From NCBI RefSeq assembly GCF_010614805.1, contig NZ_JAAFZC010000006.1:42719-106718 (forward strand): a DNA stretch of 64,000 nucleotides. Reading direction: 5' to 3'. Position 1 is the first letter of the stretch. Every line of letters begins with the position of its first letter. The notes under the pieces are model-generated. The model was not told where the DNA came from, did not search any database, and saw nothing but the letters and a program-made list of their open reading frames with translations. Shown here in pieces: positions 33,314 through 42,738 of this stretch. The position numbers were made by a program, and so were the translations under genes. The stretch is from Pseudooceanicola aestuarii (lineage in GTDB: Bacteria > Pseudomonadota > Alphaproteobacteria > Rhodobacterales > Rhodobacteraceae).

Positions 33314-34122
33314 GGCATTGCCAAGTTATCGTCCATGGATTGGGTTAAGCGTGAGACCGTGCAATCAGGCCGATATTTCGGCAGCATAACCTTCCCACAG
33401 CTTGAACGCGTCGGCTCTGGCATGGCGGTAAGAGAGAGTGGAAAGGCGATAGCGGCGGGGACGAAAGATCGTATTGATTTGGTCGTGGGCGACGAGAAAT
33501 CGGTTCGCCTGGCGTGGTGACTTGAACCGACCCATTATCTTTTCCCGCTTTCGCGTCGGCCGGTGTGACCCTTCGATCCTGTTGTTGAGCCCCTCGTGCG
33601 CCCGATGGTCGGCGTCTGGCGCAATGGCCTTGATCGGCTTGGTATAGCTGTGCAGTTTGTCCGTGATGACAACACGCGGTTCGCCATAGGCTGCGACCAG
33701 TCGGCCGAAGAAACGCTTTGCGGCTTTGGCGTTGCGGCGAGGCTGGATCAGAATGTCGAGTACATTTCCATTGCCATCGACTGCACGCCACAGCCAGTGT
33801 TTCACGCCATTGATCGGGACGACGACCTCGTCCATATGCCATTTGTCGTTCGGCCGGGGCCGGTCGCGTCGGATGCAAGCCGCGAACTGAGACCCGAAAC
33901 GGTTCACCCAGAGACGAACCGCTTCACGACTGACGATGACGCCACGCTCTGCCAGCAGGTCCTCGACATCCGCCGTGCTGAGAGCAAACCGATGATATGC
34001 CCACACCGCATAGGTGATGATTTCACGAGGAAAACGGAAGCCCTTCAGCCGCGGCAATGAGGTCGATATGGTCATGGTGCCGCGCTATCCGAGAAGGACA
34101 ACGCGATCAACTTGGCAATTCC
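33314..34122 (-). mobile_element. IS6-family insertion sequence, complete
   Basis: An 809-bp element bounded by 14-bp inverted repeats that match at 13 positions: GGCATTGCCAAGTT at 33314-33327, and at the right end (34109-34122) the complement reads GGAATTGCCAAGTT. It carries one transposase gene on the minus strand. The 8 bp flanking each end differ (GTTCGAAG and TCTTCCGT), so there is no target duplication. Confidence 0.85.
33365..34075 (-). CDS. IS6-family transposase
   Basis: A 236-residue DDE transposase of the IS6/IS26 family. The HTH-like start FPREIITYAVWAYHRFALS precedes the catalytic core: Asp in KWHMDEVVVPI, Asp in VVITDKLHSY and Glu in NNRIEGSHRPTRKRE. Length is normal and the reading frame is intact, so the element is probably active. 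Transposition by this family is replicative and can delete adjacent DNA, which fits the truncated genes on both sides. Confidence 0.92.
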   Translation of the reverse strand: MTISTSLPRLKGFRFPREIITYAVWAYHRFALSTADVEDLLAERGVIVSREAVRLWVNRFGSQFAACIRRDRPRPNDKWHMDEVVVPINGVKHWLWRAVDGNGNVLDILIQPRRNAKAAKRFFGRLVAAYGEPRVVITDKLHSYTKPIKAIAPDADHRAHEGLNNRIEGSHRPTRKREKIMGRFKSPRQANRFLVAHDQINTIFRPRRYRLSTLSYRHARADAFKLWEGYAAEISA

Positions 34123-34239
34123 TCTTCCGTGGAGGCCAGGATCGGCGGCAAGATCGCGTAGCTGGGATCCCGGATCGTCGGCAGGTTCGCGAAGAAGATG
34201 GTCGATCGGTTCTTCACGAACTGCGCACAGGAACCGTAA
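34123..34239 (+). pseudogene. CoxG (carbon monoxide dehydrogenase subunit G) C-terminal remnant
   Basis: Directly at the right end of the IS6 element, one frame reads SVEARIGGKIA-stop-LGSRIV followed by GRFAKKMVDRFF and ends at TAA 34237-34239. I recognise the C-terminal helix of the CoxG/SRPBCC family (VEAxVGGKIAQLGSR...KKxxxxFF). An in-frame TAG (34159-34161) replaces the usual Gln codon CAG. Everything upstream of about 39 codons is gone, so this is a dead fragment left by the IS event. Confidence 0.65.
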
Positions 34240-34615
34240 AGGTGAACGCCGCTTGACCGCGGAGGCGGCGGCAAGCCCCCTTTCCGCACTTTCGCCGAAC
34301 ACTGACACCGCGCGGGTGGCAAAGCCATCGGTTCGGTTGCAGACGCCCCCGGATGGCTGATACGGGGGTATGTCCGCGCGTTGACCCTTGCACCAGCCAC
34401 CGCTCAACGCCGGTTCCTTGTCACTGTCCCAGGTCGGGGAAAGGCTTGATCAGGCCCGGCGCTCGGGTCAGGATGACCCTGCGTCGCGCTGATTGATGCG
34501 GGTTTGGCGCCAGGGCGCACGTGGTGGGCGGGGGTAGTGTAGGTCTGAGCCCCGCGCTATTGCATGGAGTCCACGCATCATCGGCGGAAAATCCGCAGAA
34601 ACGAGGGACACCATC
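34240..34615. other. intergenic stretch without recognisable genes
   Basis: 376 bp between the coxG remnant and the AgcS symporter gene. I see no convincing gene, RNA or repeat. The promoter of the symporter should lie in the last 100 bp, but no clear -35/-10 pair stands out. Confidence 0.5.
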
Positions 34616-36043
34616 ATGGAATTTCTGGAACTCATATTCGGCAAGATCGGAGACCTGACCTGGGGCTGGTCACTTATCCCGATCCTCGTCATCTTTGGCT
34701 GTTTCATCACCATCGCGACCGGTTTCGTGCAAATCCAGTTCTTCGGACGCATGTTTCGCGTGCTCTCGAACAAGAACAACACCGGCGACCCGAACCAGAT
34801 CTCCGCGCGGGAGGCGCTGCTTGTCTCCGTCGGCGGGCGTGTAGGCGGCGGCAATATCGCCGGTGTCGCGGTCGCGATCTCGTTGGGCGGGCCGGGGGCC
34901 GTGTTCTGGATGTGGACCATCGCGCTGGTCGGCATGGCCACCAGCCTTGTGGAATGTTCCCTGGCGCAGCTGTACAAGCGCAAGGTCGGGGAAAACACCT
35001 ATCGCGGTGGTCCGGCGACGGCGATCATCCATGGCCTTGGCCGGGAATATCGCTGGCTGGCGGTGGTCTATGCGATCTGTCTGATCGCCGCTTTCGGCCT
35101 GGGATTCAATGCGTTCCAGGGCAACACCGTGGCCGGCGCCGTTCAGGACAGCCTGGGCGTAGACCGGCTTTGGACGGGTCTTCTTCTGGCTGCGATCTCT
35201 GGCGTGATCATCTTTGGCGGGATCCACCGCATTGCCAAGGTGGCGGATGTGGTCGTTCCGATCATGGCGGTCGGCTACCTGCTGATGGCCGCGGTCGTCA
35301 TCCTGATCAATGTCACCAGCCTGCCGGGCGTGCTCTATGATATCGTGGCGAACGCCTTCGGTCTGCGCGAAGCGGTCGGGGGCGGCATGGGGGCAGCCAT
35401 CGCCCAGGGCCTGCGCCGGGGTCTGTTCTCCAACGAGGCGGGCCTGGGCTCGGCCCCCAATGTCGCGGCGACAGCGGATGTGCGTCACCCGATCAGCCAG
35501 GGCATCACGCAATCGTTCTCCGTCTTCATCGACACGATCATCATCTGTACCTGTACCGCCTTCGTGATCCTGCTGGGCGATGTCTACGTCCCGGGTGCCG
35601 AGGGGATCGACGGTGTCGCGCTGACGCAGCAAAGCATGGTCTTCCATCTCGGGGCCTGGACACAGTATTTCCTGACCGGGGCAATCCTGCTGTTCGCCTT
35701 CTCCTCGATCATCTACAATTACTATCTGGGTGAGAACGCGATGGCCGTGCTGACGAAGAACCCGATGGGCATCCTGATCCTGCGGGTGGCGATCATCGGC
35801 ATCGTCTTCCTGGGGGCGACGGCACCGGGGGCAACGGCGGTGTTCTTCTTCTCCGATCCGATGATGGGCATCCTGGCGCTGGTCAACCTGCTGGCGATCA
35901 TGATGCTGTTTCCGGTGGCCATGCGCCTTCTGCGCGATTTCCGCACGCAGTTGAAAGCCGGTGTGGAGCGTCCGGTGCTCAACCCCGACGATTTCACCGA
36001 CCTCGATATCGACCGGGAGGCATGGAACGTCCCCGCCAGGTAA
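34616..36043 (+). CDS. alanine/glycine:cation symporter (AgcS family)
   Basis: A 475-residue inner-membrane symporter with about 11 hydrophobic segments. Family signatures are LLVSVGGRVGGGNIAGVAVA in the first third and GLRRGLFSNEAGLGSAPN in the middle. It imports a small neutral amino acid with sodium or protons. ACGAGGGACACC precedes the ATG. It stands alone, upstream of and convergent with the peptide uptake operon, so amino acids released by that operon's peptidases are plausible substrates. Confidence 0.92.
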   Translation: MEFLELIFGKIGDLTWGWSLIPILVIFGCFITIATGFVQIQFFGRMFRVLSNKNNTGDPNQISAREALLVSVGGRVGGGNIAGVAVAISLGGPGAVFWMWTIALVGMATSLVECSLAQLYKRKVGENTYRGGPATAIIHGLGREYRWLAVVYAICLIAAFGLGFNAFQGNTVAGAVQDSLGVDRLWTGLLLAAISGVIIFGGIHRIAKVADVVVPIMAVGYLLMAAVVILINVTSLPGVLYDIVANAFGLREAVGGGMGAAIAQGLRRGLFSNEAGLGSAPNVAATADVRHPISQGITQSFSVFIDTIIICTCTAFVILLGDVYVPGAEGIDGVALTQQSMVFHLGAWTQYFLTGAILLFAFSSIIYNYYLGENAMAVLTKNPMGILILRVAIIGIVFLGATAPGATAVFFFSDPMMGILALVNLLAIMMLFPVAMRLLRDFRTQLKAGVERPVLNPDDFTDLDIDREAWNVPAR

Positions 36044-36075
36044 CCCGCCGCCGCCGCGCGGCAGGGCAGGACAGA

Positions 36076-36110
36076 GGAACAGGCCGTGGCACGACGCTGC
36101 GGCCTGTTCC
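36076..36110. terminator. bidirectional terminator
   Basis: GGAACAGGCCG pairs with CGGCCTGTTCC (11 bp) around a 13-nt loop, between the convergent AgcS and CMD-family genes. Confidence 0.75.
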
Positions 36111-36121
36111 CGTTTCAGACC

Positions 36122-36667
36122 TCAGGCCGATGGCAGTGGGGCCTCCGCCAACTCCCGCGCGATTTCCGTATCGAGCGGGGTGCGGTAGGTCATCAGCAGG
36201 TAGCCCAGGACCGAGTAGAACCCGACCATGGCGATCAGATCGATGACGGCGGTGCGCCCGATGGCGGCGGCCAGTTCGGCCTCCTGCGCGGGGGCCAGCT
36301 GCCGGTCGTCGATCAGCGCATCGACGGCACGCACGATCAGCCCGTCCTCCCCCTCCGGCATGTCACGGATGGCGGTGATGCGGGCGTCCGACATCCCCAG
36401 CTTGCGCGCCCGGCTGACATGCTGCCCCCATTCATAGGAAGACCCCAGCCGCAGCCCGGTGCGCAGGATCACCACCTCCGAACGGATCGGGCCCAGGGCG
36501 GAGTCCTTCACCACATGCTGGCGCAGCGGCGCCCAGGCCCGCAGCAACGCGGGATTGTGCGCCATGGTGCGGTAGACATTCAGCTGACCCGCGAAGTCGC
36601 CCAGCAGGTCGGCGATCTCCTCGGGCCAGTCGGCATCGGAAAGGGGCGGGCAAGGGCTATCGGTCAA
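36122..36667 (-). CDS. carboxymuconolactone decarboxylase (CMD) family protein
   Basis: A 181-residue helical protein of the CMD/AhpD-like fold. The core is SEVVILRTGLRLGSSYEWGQ, then HVSRARKLGMSDARITA. The CxxC pair of AhpD peroxidase-type members is absent and EWGQH stands there, so it is not a thiol peroxidase. The start is taken as the TTG at 36667, which overlaps the nitrilase stop (TTGA). It is the last gene of the uptake operon. Substrate unknown. Confidence 0.8.
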   Translation of the reverse strand: MTDSPCPPLSDADWPEEIADLLGDFAGQLNVYRTMAHNPALLRAWAPLRQHVVKDSALGPIRSEVVILRTGLRLGSSYEWGQHVSRARKLGMSDARITAIRDMPEGEDGLIVRAVDALIDDRQLAPAQEAELAAAIGRTAVIDLIAMVGFYSVLGYLLMTYRTPLDTEIARELAEAPLPSA

Positions 36668-37542
36668 GTCGGGTCTCCTCCGGGGGCGAGGTGGCGGGCG
36701 TAAAGGGCCGGGCGACGGTCGGTCCAGATCCCGGTGAAACTGCGATACCGCGCGATCTCCGCCAGGTCGAGAGGGACGCGCAGCACGTCCTCTTCGTCGT
36801 GGTCGAGACGGCCCAGCACCGTGCCATCGGGGCCAATCGCACAGGACCGGCCGAAGAACCGTTGATCCCCCTGCGTCCCGGCGCGATTGCAGGACAGGAA
36901 GAAGACGCCATTTTCCACCGCCCGCGTATAGGCGCGATGGACAAAGAGATCCGCGTCGGCCACGGGCGCACCGCTGGCCCCGAAGGACGCCCAGGCCGAG
37001 GTGATGATCTGCGCGCCCTGCCCCGCCAGGGCGCGGGTCACCTCGGGAAAGCGGATATCGTAGCAGATCTGCATCCCCAGGGTGGTGCCAAGCGCGCCAA
37101 ACACCGGCAGGGCATCGCCGGGCGTGAAATACAGCTTTTCGTTCTGCCATTGATGGGTCTTTACGTAGATCCCGACGCGACCCTCGGGCGTGAACAGGAC
37201 GGACGTGTTGCGGATCACACCTGCAATGCGCGCATCACGCAGCCCAAGACCGGCAACGAGGGTCACCCCCAGATCTGCGGCAAGGGTCGTCAGGCTGGCC
37301 ATCTCCTCTCCGTCGGGGGCCGCACAGGCCGACCAGAGCGCCGCACCGTAATGCGGCACCTGCGCAAAGATCGGCCCGCCGGGCACCAGCGGTTCGATAT
37401 AGCCGGTGTTGGCCAATTCGGGAAAGACGATCAGATCCGCGCCGGCCGCGGCCTCCGCCCGGATATGCTCCGCCATGCGGGCGAAGTTGCGGGCGGGGTC
37501 AAGGGGGACGGCATCGAACTGGACAAGATGTGCGGCGATCAT
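36664..37542 (-). CDS. carbon-nitrogen hydrolase (nitrilase superfamily)
   Basis: A 292-residue amidase or nitrilase. The catalytic triad is visible: Glu in LIVFPELANTGY, Lys in VKTHQWQNEKLYF and Cys in MQICYDIRFPE. Likely hydrolyses an amide or N-carbamoyl bond in the cytoplasm. The ATG at 37542 overlaps the ABC ATPase stop (ATGA), and its own stop overlaps the CMD gene, so it is fully inside the transporter operon. The imported compound probably contains an amide group. Confidence 0.9.
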   Translation of the reverse strand: MIAAHLVQFDAVPLDPARNFARMAEHIRAEAAAGADLIVFPELANTGYIEPLVPGGPIFAQVPHYGAALWSACAAPDGEEMASLTTLAADLGVTLVAGLGLRDARIAGVIRNTSVLFTPEGRVGIYVKTHQWQNEKLYFTPGDALPVFGALGTTLGMQICYDIRFPEVTRALAGQGAQIITSAWASFGASGAPVADADLFVHRAYTRAVENGVFFLSCNRAGTQGDQRFFGRSCAIGPDGTVLGRLDHDEEDVLRVPLDLAEIARYRSFTGIWTDRRPALYARHLAPGGDPT

Positions 37543-39206
37543 GCGGGCTCCCCCACGCGGCGGCCCCTGGCGAAATCCCAATCCCGGCCGGGGGCGGCCT
37601 CCAGCAACGCGCGGGTGTAGGAATGCTGCGGGGCGGACAGAACCTGCCCGGCCGGGCCGAATTCCACGACCTCCCCGCGCCGCATCACCATCACATCATC
37701 GCAGATCTGCGCCGCGACGCGCAGATCATGGGTGATGAACAATAGCGCAAGATTGCGCCGTGCCTGCACCTCTGCCAGCAGATCCAGCACCTGCGCCTGA
37801 ACGGAGACATCAAGGGCCGAGACGGCCTCGTCCGCGACAATCACGTCCGGCGACATCATCAGCGCGCGGGCAATGGCGATACGCTGGCGCTGCCCGCCGG
37901 AGAACTGGTGCGGATACCGCAAGAGCGCATCACGCGGCAGGCCCACCACGTCCAGCAGCTCGGCCGCGCGGTCCAGCGCCTGGGCGCGCGGCTCACCGGC
38001 GTTCAGCGCGCCTTCGATCAGGCTGTCGCCGGTCGTCAATCGCGGGTTGAGCGAGCGGTTGGGATCCTGAAAGATCATCTGCACCGCGCGACGGGCCGGG
38101 GCCAGGGCCGCCTGCCCCTCCAACGCGGCGATGTCGTGGCCGTTGACCAGGATCGCGCCGGAGGTCGGATCCTCCAGCCGAAGCACGCACCGCGCCACGG
38201 TGGACTTGCCAGAGCCGCTTTCGCCGACAATCCCCAGGGTGCGCCCCCGGTCCAGGCGAAAACTGACATCGCTGACCGCATGAACCCGATGACCGGGGCG
38301 GCGCAACAGCTTGTCCAGGAAGGGGCGGAACGCAAAGACCTTGTTGACCGCGATCAGCTCCAGCACATGATCCGGGGCCTCCTGCGCGCGGGCGGGCCGG
38401 GGCGTCAGGGCGGGGACAGCGGCCAGCAGATCGCGGGTGTATTGCTCCTGCGGCTGGCGCAGCACCTGTTCGGTCGTTCCGGCCTCGACCACCTCGCCGT
38501 GGCGCATGACGCAGACGCGATCGGCGATATCCACCACCACGCCCATGTCATGGGTGATGAACAGAACGGCCGTGTTCATCTCCTCCTGCAGTCTGCGGAT
38601 CAGCTCCAGGATCTGCTTCTGGGTGGTGACGTCCAGCGCCGTTGTCGGTTCGTCCGCGATCAGCAGTTTCGGCTTCAGCGCCAATGCCATCGCGATCATC
38701 ACCCGCTGACGCTGGCCGCCCGACAATTGGTGCGGGTAGCTGTCGTAGATACGGGCCGGGTCCGGCAGGTTGACGCTTTCGAACGCTGCGATGGCGGCGG
38801 TCTTGCGCTCGGGTGCGCTCATCCGGCGGTGCGCTTTGTAGATTTCGTCCATCTGCAACCCGATGGGCAGCACCGGGTTCAGCGCTGTCATGGGCTCCTG
38901 AAAGATCATTGCCATCTCGGCCCCGCGCAGGGCTTTCGTCCGTGCCGGGCTGGCGGCGGTGATGTCCTCGCCGTTCAGCGCCGCGCGGCCAGCGGTCACC
39001 TGCAACTCCCCCGCAGGCAGCAGATCCATCGTCACAAGCGAGGTGACGGATTTGCCGGAGCCGCTTTCGCCGACAAGGCAGAGCGTTTCACCCGGCGCGA
39101 TGTCAAAGGAAATCCCCTTGAGGATCTCCGCCGGGCGGCGGCCCATGGTGGCGACCCGCAGGTCACGCACCGACAGGACGGGCTGGTCAGTCCGGGGATC
39201 AGGCAT
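37539..39206 (-). CDS. dipeptide/oligopeptide ABC transporter ATPase, fused DppD-DppF type
   Basis: A 555-residue fusion of two ATPase domains. The first (about 8-265) has Walker [12 protein letters not shown], signature LSGGQRQRV and [12 protein letters not shown]. The second (about 275-550) has [21 protein letters not shown] and [12 protein letters not shown]. It powers the DppBC permeases. Fused DppDF proteins are common in Rhodobacterales. The ATG at 39206 shares one base with the dppC stop (TGATG). The open frame continues upstream to 40007, but that part is the shadow of dppC. Confidence 0.93.
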   Translation of the reverse strand: MPDPRTDQPVLSVRDLRVATMGRRPAEILKGISFDIAPGETLCLVGESGSGKSVTSLVTMDLLPAGELQVTAGRAALNGEDITAASPARTKALRGAEMAMIFQEPMTALNPVLPIGLQMDEIYKAHRRMSAPERKTAAIAAFESVNLPDPARIYDSYPHQLSGGQRQRVMIAMALALKPKLLIADEPTTALDVTTQKQILELIRRLQEEMNTAVLFITHDMGVVVDIADRVCVMRHGEVVEAGTTEQVLRQPQEQYTRDLLAAVPALTPRPARAQEAPDHVLELIAVNKVFAFRPFLDKLLRRPGHRVHAVSDVSFRLDRGRTLGIVGESGSGKSTVARCVLRLEDPTSGAILVNGHDIAALEGQAALAPARRAVQMIFQDPNRSLNPRLTTGDSLIEGALNAGEPRAQALDRAAELLDVVGLPRDALLRYPHQFSGGQRQRIAIARALMMSPDVIVADEAVSALDVSVQAQVLDLLAEVQARRNLALLFITHDLRVAAQICDDVMVMRRGEVVEFGPAGQVLSAPQHSYTRALLEAAPGRDWDFARGRRVGEPA

Positions 39207-40066
39207 CACGAACGTCCTTTCATCTTGGGGTCCAGCCGGTCGCGCAGGGTGTCGCCCAGCAGGTTGATCGACAGGATGCACAGCGACAGGACAATGGCGG
39301 GCCAGTAGACCAGCCAGGGATTCATCGCGAAATAGAGCCGCCCCTCGGCCATGATGTTGCCCCAGGTCGGGGTTTCGGTGCCGATCCCGACGCCGAGAAA
39401 GGACAGCGCCGCCTCGGTCAGGATGGCGGAGGCATAGATATACGTGCCCTGCACGATCAGCGGCGCAATGGTCGCGGGCAGAAGGTGGCGCCAGATCATC
39501 CGCAGCGGCCGGGTGCCCAACAGAACGGCCGCCTCCACGAAGGTTTCGGAACGGGTGGCCAGGACCCTGGCCCGCACAAGCCGGACAACCTGCGGGATCT
39601 CGGGCAGCATGATGGCGATGATAACGGTGCCCAGCCCGGCCTTGGTCAACGCGACGATGGCGATGGCCAGCAGAATGCCGGGGATTGCCATCAACCCGTC
39701 CATGGCCCGCATCAGGACAGCATCCAATCCCCGGAACCAGCCAGCAAGCAGCCCCAGCGGGAGGCCGATGAGGATGGCGCCCAGGGCCACGCCCCCCCCG
39801 ACCATCAGCGAGACGCGCGCGCCATGGACCACGCGGGAATAGAGATCGCGGCCAAAGCTGTCGGTGCCCATCCAGTAGGTGCCGTCCGCAGGTTTCAGCC
39901 GCATCATCGCATTCAGTTCGGTCGGGGCGAAATTGGCCAGGCGCGGCGCAAAAAGGGCCATGGCAACGATCGCCAGCAGCACGACCAGGGCCAGCACCGT
40001 GGTCCAATGCGGCGGTGTTTCCATCAGGCGCTTGCGGGGCGCGGCGGCGCTTGTCGTCAGGCTCAT
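39206..40066 (-). CDS. dppC: ABC transporter permease, DppC type
   Basis: A 286-residue inner-membrane permease with about six hydrophobic segments. The N-terminal OppC-type region contains GTDSFGRDLYSRVVHGAR, and the EAA-like loop is SETFVEAAVLLGTRPLRMIW. It pairs with DppB. The ATG at 40066 overlaps the dppB stop (ATGA). The longer open frame to 40645 reads through dppB in another frame and is not coding. Confidence 0.92.
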   Translation of the reverse strand: MSLTTSAAAPRKRLMETPPHWTTVLALVVLLAIVAMALFAPRLANFAPTELNAMMRLKPADGTYWMGTDSFGRDLYSRVVHGARVSLMVGGGVALGAILIGLPLGLLAGWFRGLDAVLMRAMDGLMAIPGILLAIAIVALTKAGLGTVIIAIMLPEIPQVVRLVRARVLATRSETFVEAAVLLGTRPLRMIWRHLLPATIAPLIVQGTYIYASAILTEAALSFLGVGIGTETPTWGNIMAEGRLYFAMNPWLVYWPAIVLSLCILSINLLGDTLRDRLDPKMKGRS

Positions 40067-41007
40067 TGGTAACGGATCCTCGGGTCGGTCAGCGCATAGG
40101 AAAGATCGATCAGCAGGTTGATCAGCACGTAGGTGCCCGCGGTCAGCAGGATGATCGCCTGGATCAGCGGGTAGTCGCGGGCCAGCACGGCATCGACGAC
40201 CAACCGGCCAAGGCCGGGGATGTTGAACACGGTTTCCGTCACCACCACGCCCGAGATCATCATCGCAAAGCCGGTGCCGATCACGGTCAGGATCGGGATC
40301 GCCGCGTTGCGCAGGGCGTGGCGGAACAGCACGATCCCTTCGGGCAGCCCTTTGGCGCGGGCAGTACGCACGTAATCCTCGCGCAGCACTTCCAGCATGG
40401 AGGCCCGTGTCATACGCGAGATCAGGGCGATGTAGATGGAAGCCAGCGCCAGGCCGGGCAGGAAAATGCGATGCGCAAAGGGCCAGAACCCGTCCGCCAG
40501 CGGTTTGTAGCCCTGCACGGGGAACCAGCGCAGATTGACGGCAAAGACACCGATCAGGACGTAGCCTATGACGAAGATCGGCACTGAAAATCCCAGGACG
40601 GAAACCGCCATCACCAGCCGGTCGGTCATCCCGCCATGGCGCCATGCGGCCAGCACCCCCATCGGCAGCGCGATCATCAATGTCATCGCCATGGCCACCA
40701 GCGACAGGGCCAGCGTCGGGCCAAGCCGCTGACCGATCATCTCCAGAACCGGCCGGTCCGAAATCAGCGATCGGCCGAAATCGCCCTGTGCCATGTTGCC
40801 GATCCAGGTCAGGAACTGCACCGATAGCGGGTCGTTCAGGCCCAGGCTTTCGCGGATCGCTTCAAGCTGATCAAGCGAGGCCTGATCCCCGGCAATGGCC
40901 TGCGCAGGATCTCCGGGTGTGAGGCGCAGCAGAAGAAAGACGAATACCGCAACGAAGAACATCACGGGGATGGCCATCAGCAGCCTGCGCAGGAAATAGG
41001 TGATCAT
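40063..41007 (-). CDS. dppB: ABC transporter permease, DppB type
   Basis: A 314-residue permease with about six hydrophobic segments. The N-terminus MITYFLRRLLMAIPVMFF and the region GDFGRSLISDRPV are typical of DppB. The EAA loop is DYVRTARAKGLPEGIVLFRH. It forms the membrane channel with DppC. It follows the binding-protein gene after a 111-nt gap that contains a strong hairpin. Confidence 0.92.
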   Translation of the reverse strand: MITYFLRRLLMAIPVMFFVAVFVFLLLRLTPGDPAQAIAGDQASLDQLEAIRESLGLNDPLSVQFLTWIGNMAQGDFGRSLISDRPVLEMIGQRLGPTLALSLVAMAMTLMIALPMGVLAAWRHGGMTDRLVMAVSVLGFSVPIFVIGYVLIGVFAVNLRWFPVQGYKPLADGFWPFAHRIFLPGLALASIYIALISRMTRASMLEVLREDYVRTARAKGLPEGIVLFRHALRNAAIPILTVIGTGFAMMISGVVVTETVFNIPGLGRLVVDAVLARDYPLIQAIILLTAGTYVLINLLIDLSYALTDPRIRYQ

Positions 41008-41072
41008 CGCTGTCTCCGGGGATCAGGATTAGGGACAGGGGCGGCATGGCGCCGGGAAACGGAAAACAGGCG

Positions 41073-41099
41073 ACGGGCGGCCAGAAGGCGGCCGCCCGT
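41073..41099 (-). terminator. intercistronic hairpin between dppA and dppB
   Basis: ACGGGCGGCC pairs perfectly with GGCCGCCCGT around a 7-nt loop, about 20 nt after the binding-protein stop. Without a T run on the minus strand it is probably an attenuator or mRNA-protecting hairpin that favours the binding protein. Confidence 0.6.
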
Positions 41100-41118
41100 T
41101 TCCCTTTCGGGGCCAATA

Positions 41119-42699
41119 TTACTTGCTGACGCCCCAGAACAGGGTGATCGGGCCGGACTGGATGTTTTCCAGTTCTGTCCGCCAGGCGGCGACGGATTTG
41201 AATTCCCCGGAGTTGAAATAGAAGGAATCGTCCCAGGCGATCTGCTGGATCTCCTCGGCGATGGCCTTCTGCTCTTCCAGGGTGCCGGCCGTCAGGTAAT
41301 CGGCGCGCAGTTCTTCCATGCGGGCATTCACCGGCCAGCCGGCCCAGGTGTTGTCATCGCCGGACCCGTTGATCAGCGAATGCACCAGCGGGTTCCAGAT
41401 GCCCGCGACGCCCCAGTAGGTGAAGAAGAAGTTCCAGCCCCCTTCGCTGACCGGTTGCCAGCCGTTCTTGCGCGATTGCAGGGTGGACCAGTCCATGGAG
41501 GCAACTTCGACGGTAAAGCCCGCCTCGCGCATCCGTTCGGCGGCGACGATGGGCTGGGTGGTCAGGACGGTCAGGTCAGTGGGCTGCATCATCAGCACCG
41601 GCGTGCCGTCGTAGTCGGACGCCGCCAGCAATTCCTGCGCCTTCGCCATCCGCTCGTCCGCGCTCCCTTCGAGGTACTCGGCACCCACGTCGGAGGCAAG
41701 CGGCACCTCGCAGCCGTAAATCGACGGGCAAAGCTGGAAGAATTCCGAATTGCCGATCGCAGTCTGCATGATGGTTTCCTGATCCAGCGCATACATCACG
41801 GCTTTGCGGACCTGCGGATCGTCGAAGGGCGGCAGGCGGTGATTGAAACGGCCCGTGACCTGCGCGCCCAGCGGGTTCAGGATACCGGTCTCGACCTCTT
41901 CGTTCATCTCCAGCAGGGGCAGAAGATCGATGGTGACCTGCTCGATCAGGTCAACGTCGCCGGACTGGATCGCATTGATGGAGGTCTGCATGTCGGGCAT
42001 CGCCTGCCAGACGACGCGATCCACGTTCACGGTCTTGGCGCCGGCGGTCCAGCTGGATGGTTCCTCACGCGGCACGTAATCCTCGTTCTTGACATAAACC
42101 GCCTGATCGCCGGGGCGATATTCGTCGGCCACGAACTTGAACGGGCCGGAGCCGATGATCTCGGGGATCTGCTCTCCCACGGGGGTGTCGGCCAACCGCT
42201 TGGGCATCATGAATGCCGGGATGGGCGAGGGTTTCGCCAGCAGTTCCAGCACCGGGCCGAAGGGCGATTTCATGTGAATGACCAGTTCCTTGTGGGACGT
42301 CGCCTCGATCGTATCGACATATTCCATCATGGTCTTGGCAGAGCCGTCGCGCTGCGACCAGCGCATCAGCGAGGCGACGCAATCCTCGGCGGTGACCGGG
42401 GTACCGTCATGCCACATCAGCCCGTCGCGCAGGGTCAGCGTATAGGTCAGCATGTCGTCGGAAACGGCGTAATCTGCCATCTGCGGTTGCGGCTGGTATT
42501 CCGCATCCATGCCCAACAGGGTTTCGAACACCATGAAACCATGGGTGCGCACGATCTGCGCGGTGCTCAGATGCGGGTCCAGGGACCGCAACGGCGCCTG
42601 CATGACAGCGGTCAGCGTGGTTTCGGCCCAGGTCGGCAGGGCCACGGTACCGGCCAGCATGGCGGCCAGGCCGAGGGTCTTCAGGGAATGGAAAGTCAT
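41119..42699 (-). CDS. ABC transporter substrate-binding protein, DppA/OppA family
   Basis: A 526-residue periplasmic binding protein of family 5. The signal peptide ends at TWA (about residue 25), followed by LDPHLSTAQIVRTHGFMVFE and TYTLTLRDGLMWHDGTPVTA, both family hallmarks. It captures a peptide, opine or similar amide-containing solute for DppBCDF. It follows the M81 peptidase gene after 39 nt on the minus strand. Confidence 0.92.
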   Translation of the reverse strand: MTFHSLKTLGLAAMLAGTVALPTWAETTLTAVMQAPLRSLDPHLSTAQIVRTHGFMVFETLLGMDAEYQPQPQMADYAVSDDMLTYTLTLRDGLMWHDGTPVTAEDCVASLMRWSQRDGSAKTMMEYVDTIEATSHKELVIHMKSPFGPVLELLAKPSPIPAFMMPKRLADTPVGEQIPEIIGSGPFKFVADEYRPGDQAVYVKNEDYVPREEPSSWTAGAKTVNVDRVVWQAMPDMQTSINAIQSGDVDLIEQVTIDLLPLLEMNEEVETGILNPLGAQVTGRFNHRLPPFDDPQVRKAVMYALDQETIMQTAIGNSEFFQLCPSIYGCEVPLASDVGAEYLEGSADERMAKAQELLAASDYDGTPVLMMQPTDLTVLTTQPIVAAERMREAGFTVEVASMDWSTLQSRKNGWQPVSEGGWNFFFTYWGVAGIWNPLVHSLINGSGDDNTWAGWPVNARMEELRADYLTAGTLEEQKAIAEEIQQIAWDDSFYFNSGEFKSVAAWRTELENIQSGPITLFWGVSK

Positions 42700-42738
42700 T
42701 GAAAGTCTCCGTGTTGGGTTGGAAGTTTCTTCTTGTTG

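Noticed and set aside
33306..34130. Target-site duplication around the IS6 element
   Set aside because: The adjacent 8-mers, GTTCGAAG and TCTTCCGT, differ.
36668..37150. Upstream extension of the CMD-family frame to 37150
   Set aside because: It is the antisense-frame shadow of the nitrilase gene; family similarity begins after 36667.
39207..40007. Upstream extension of the fused ABC ATPase frame to 40007
   Set aside because: That part overlaps dppC in another frame and shows no ATPase motifs before the Met at 39206.
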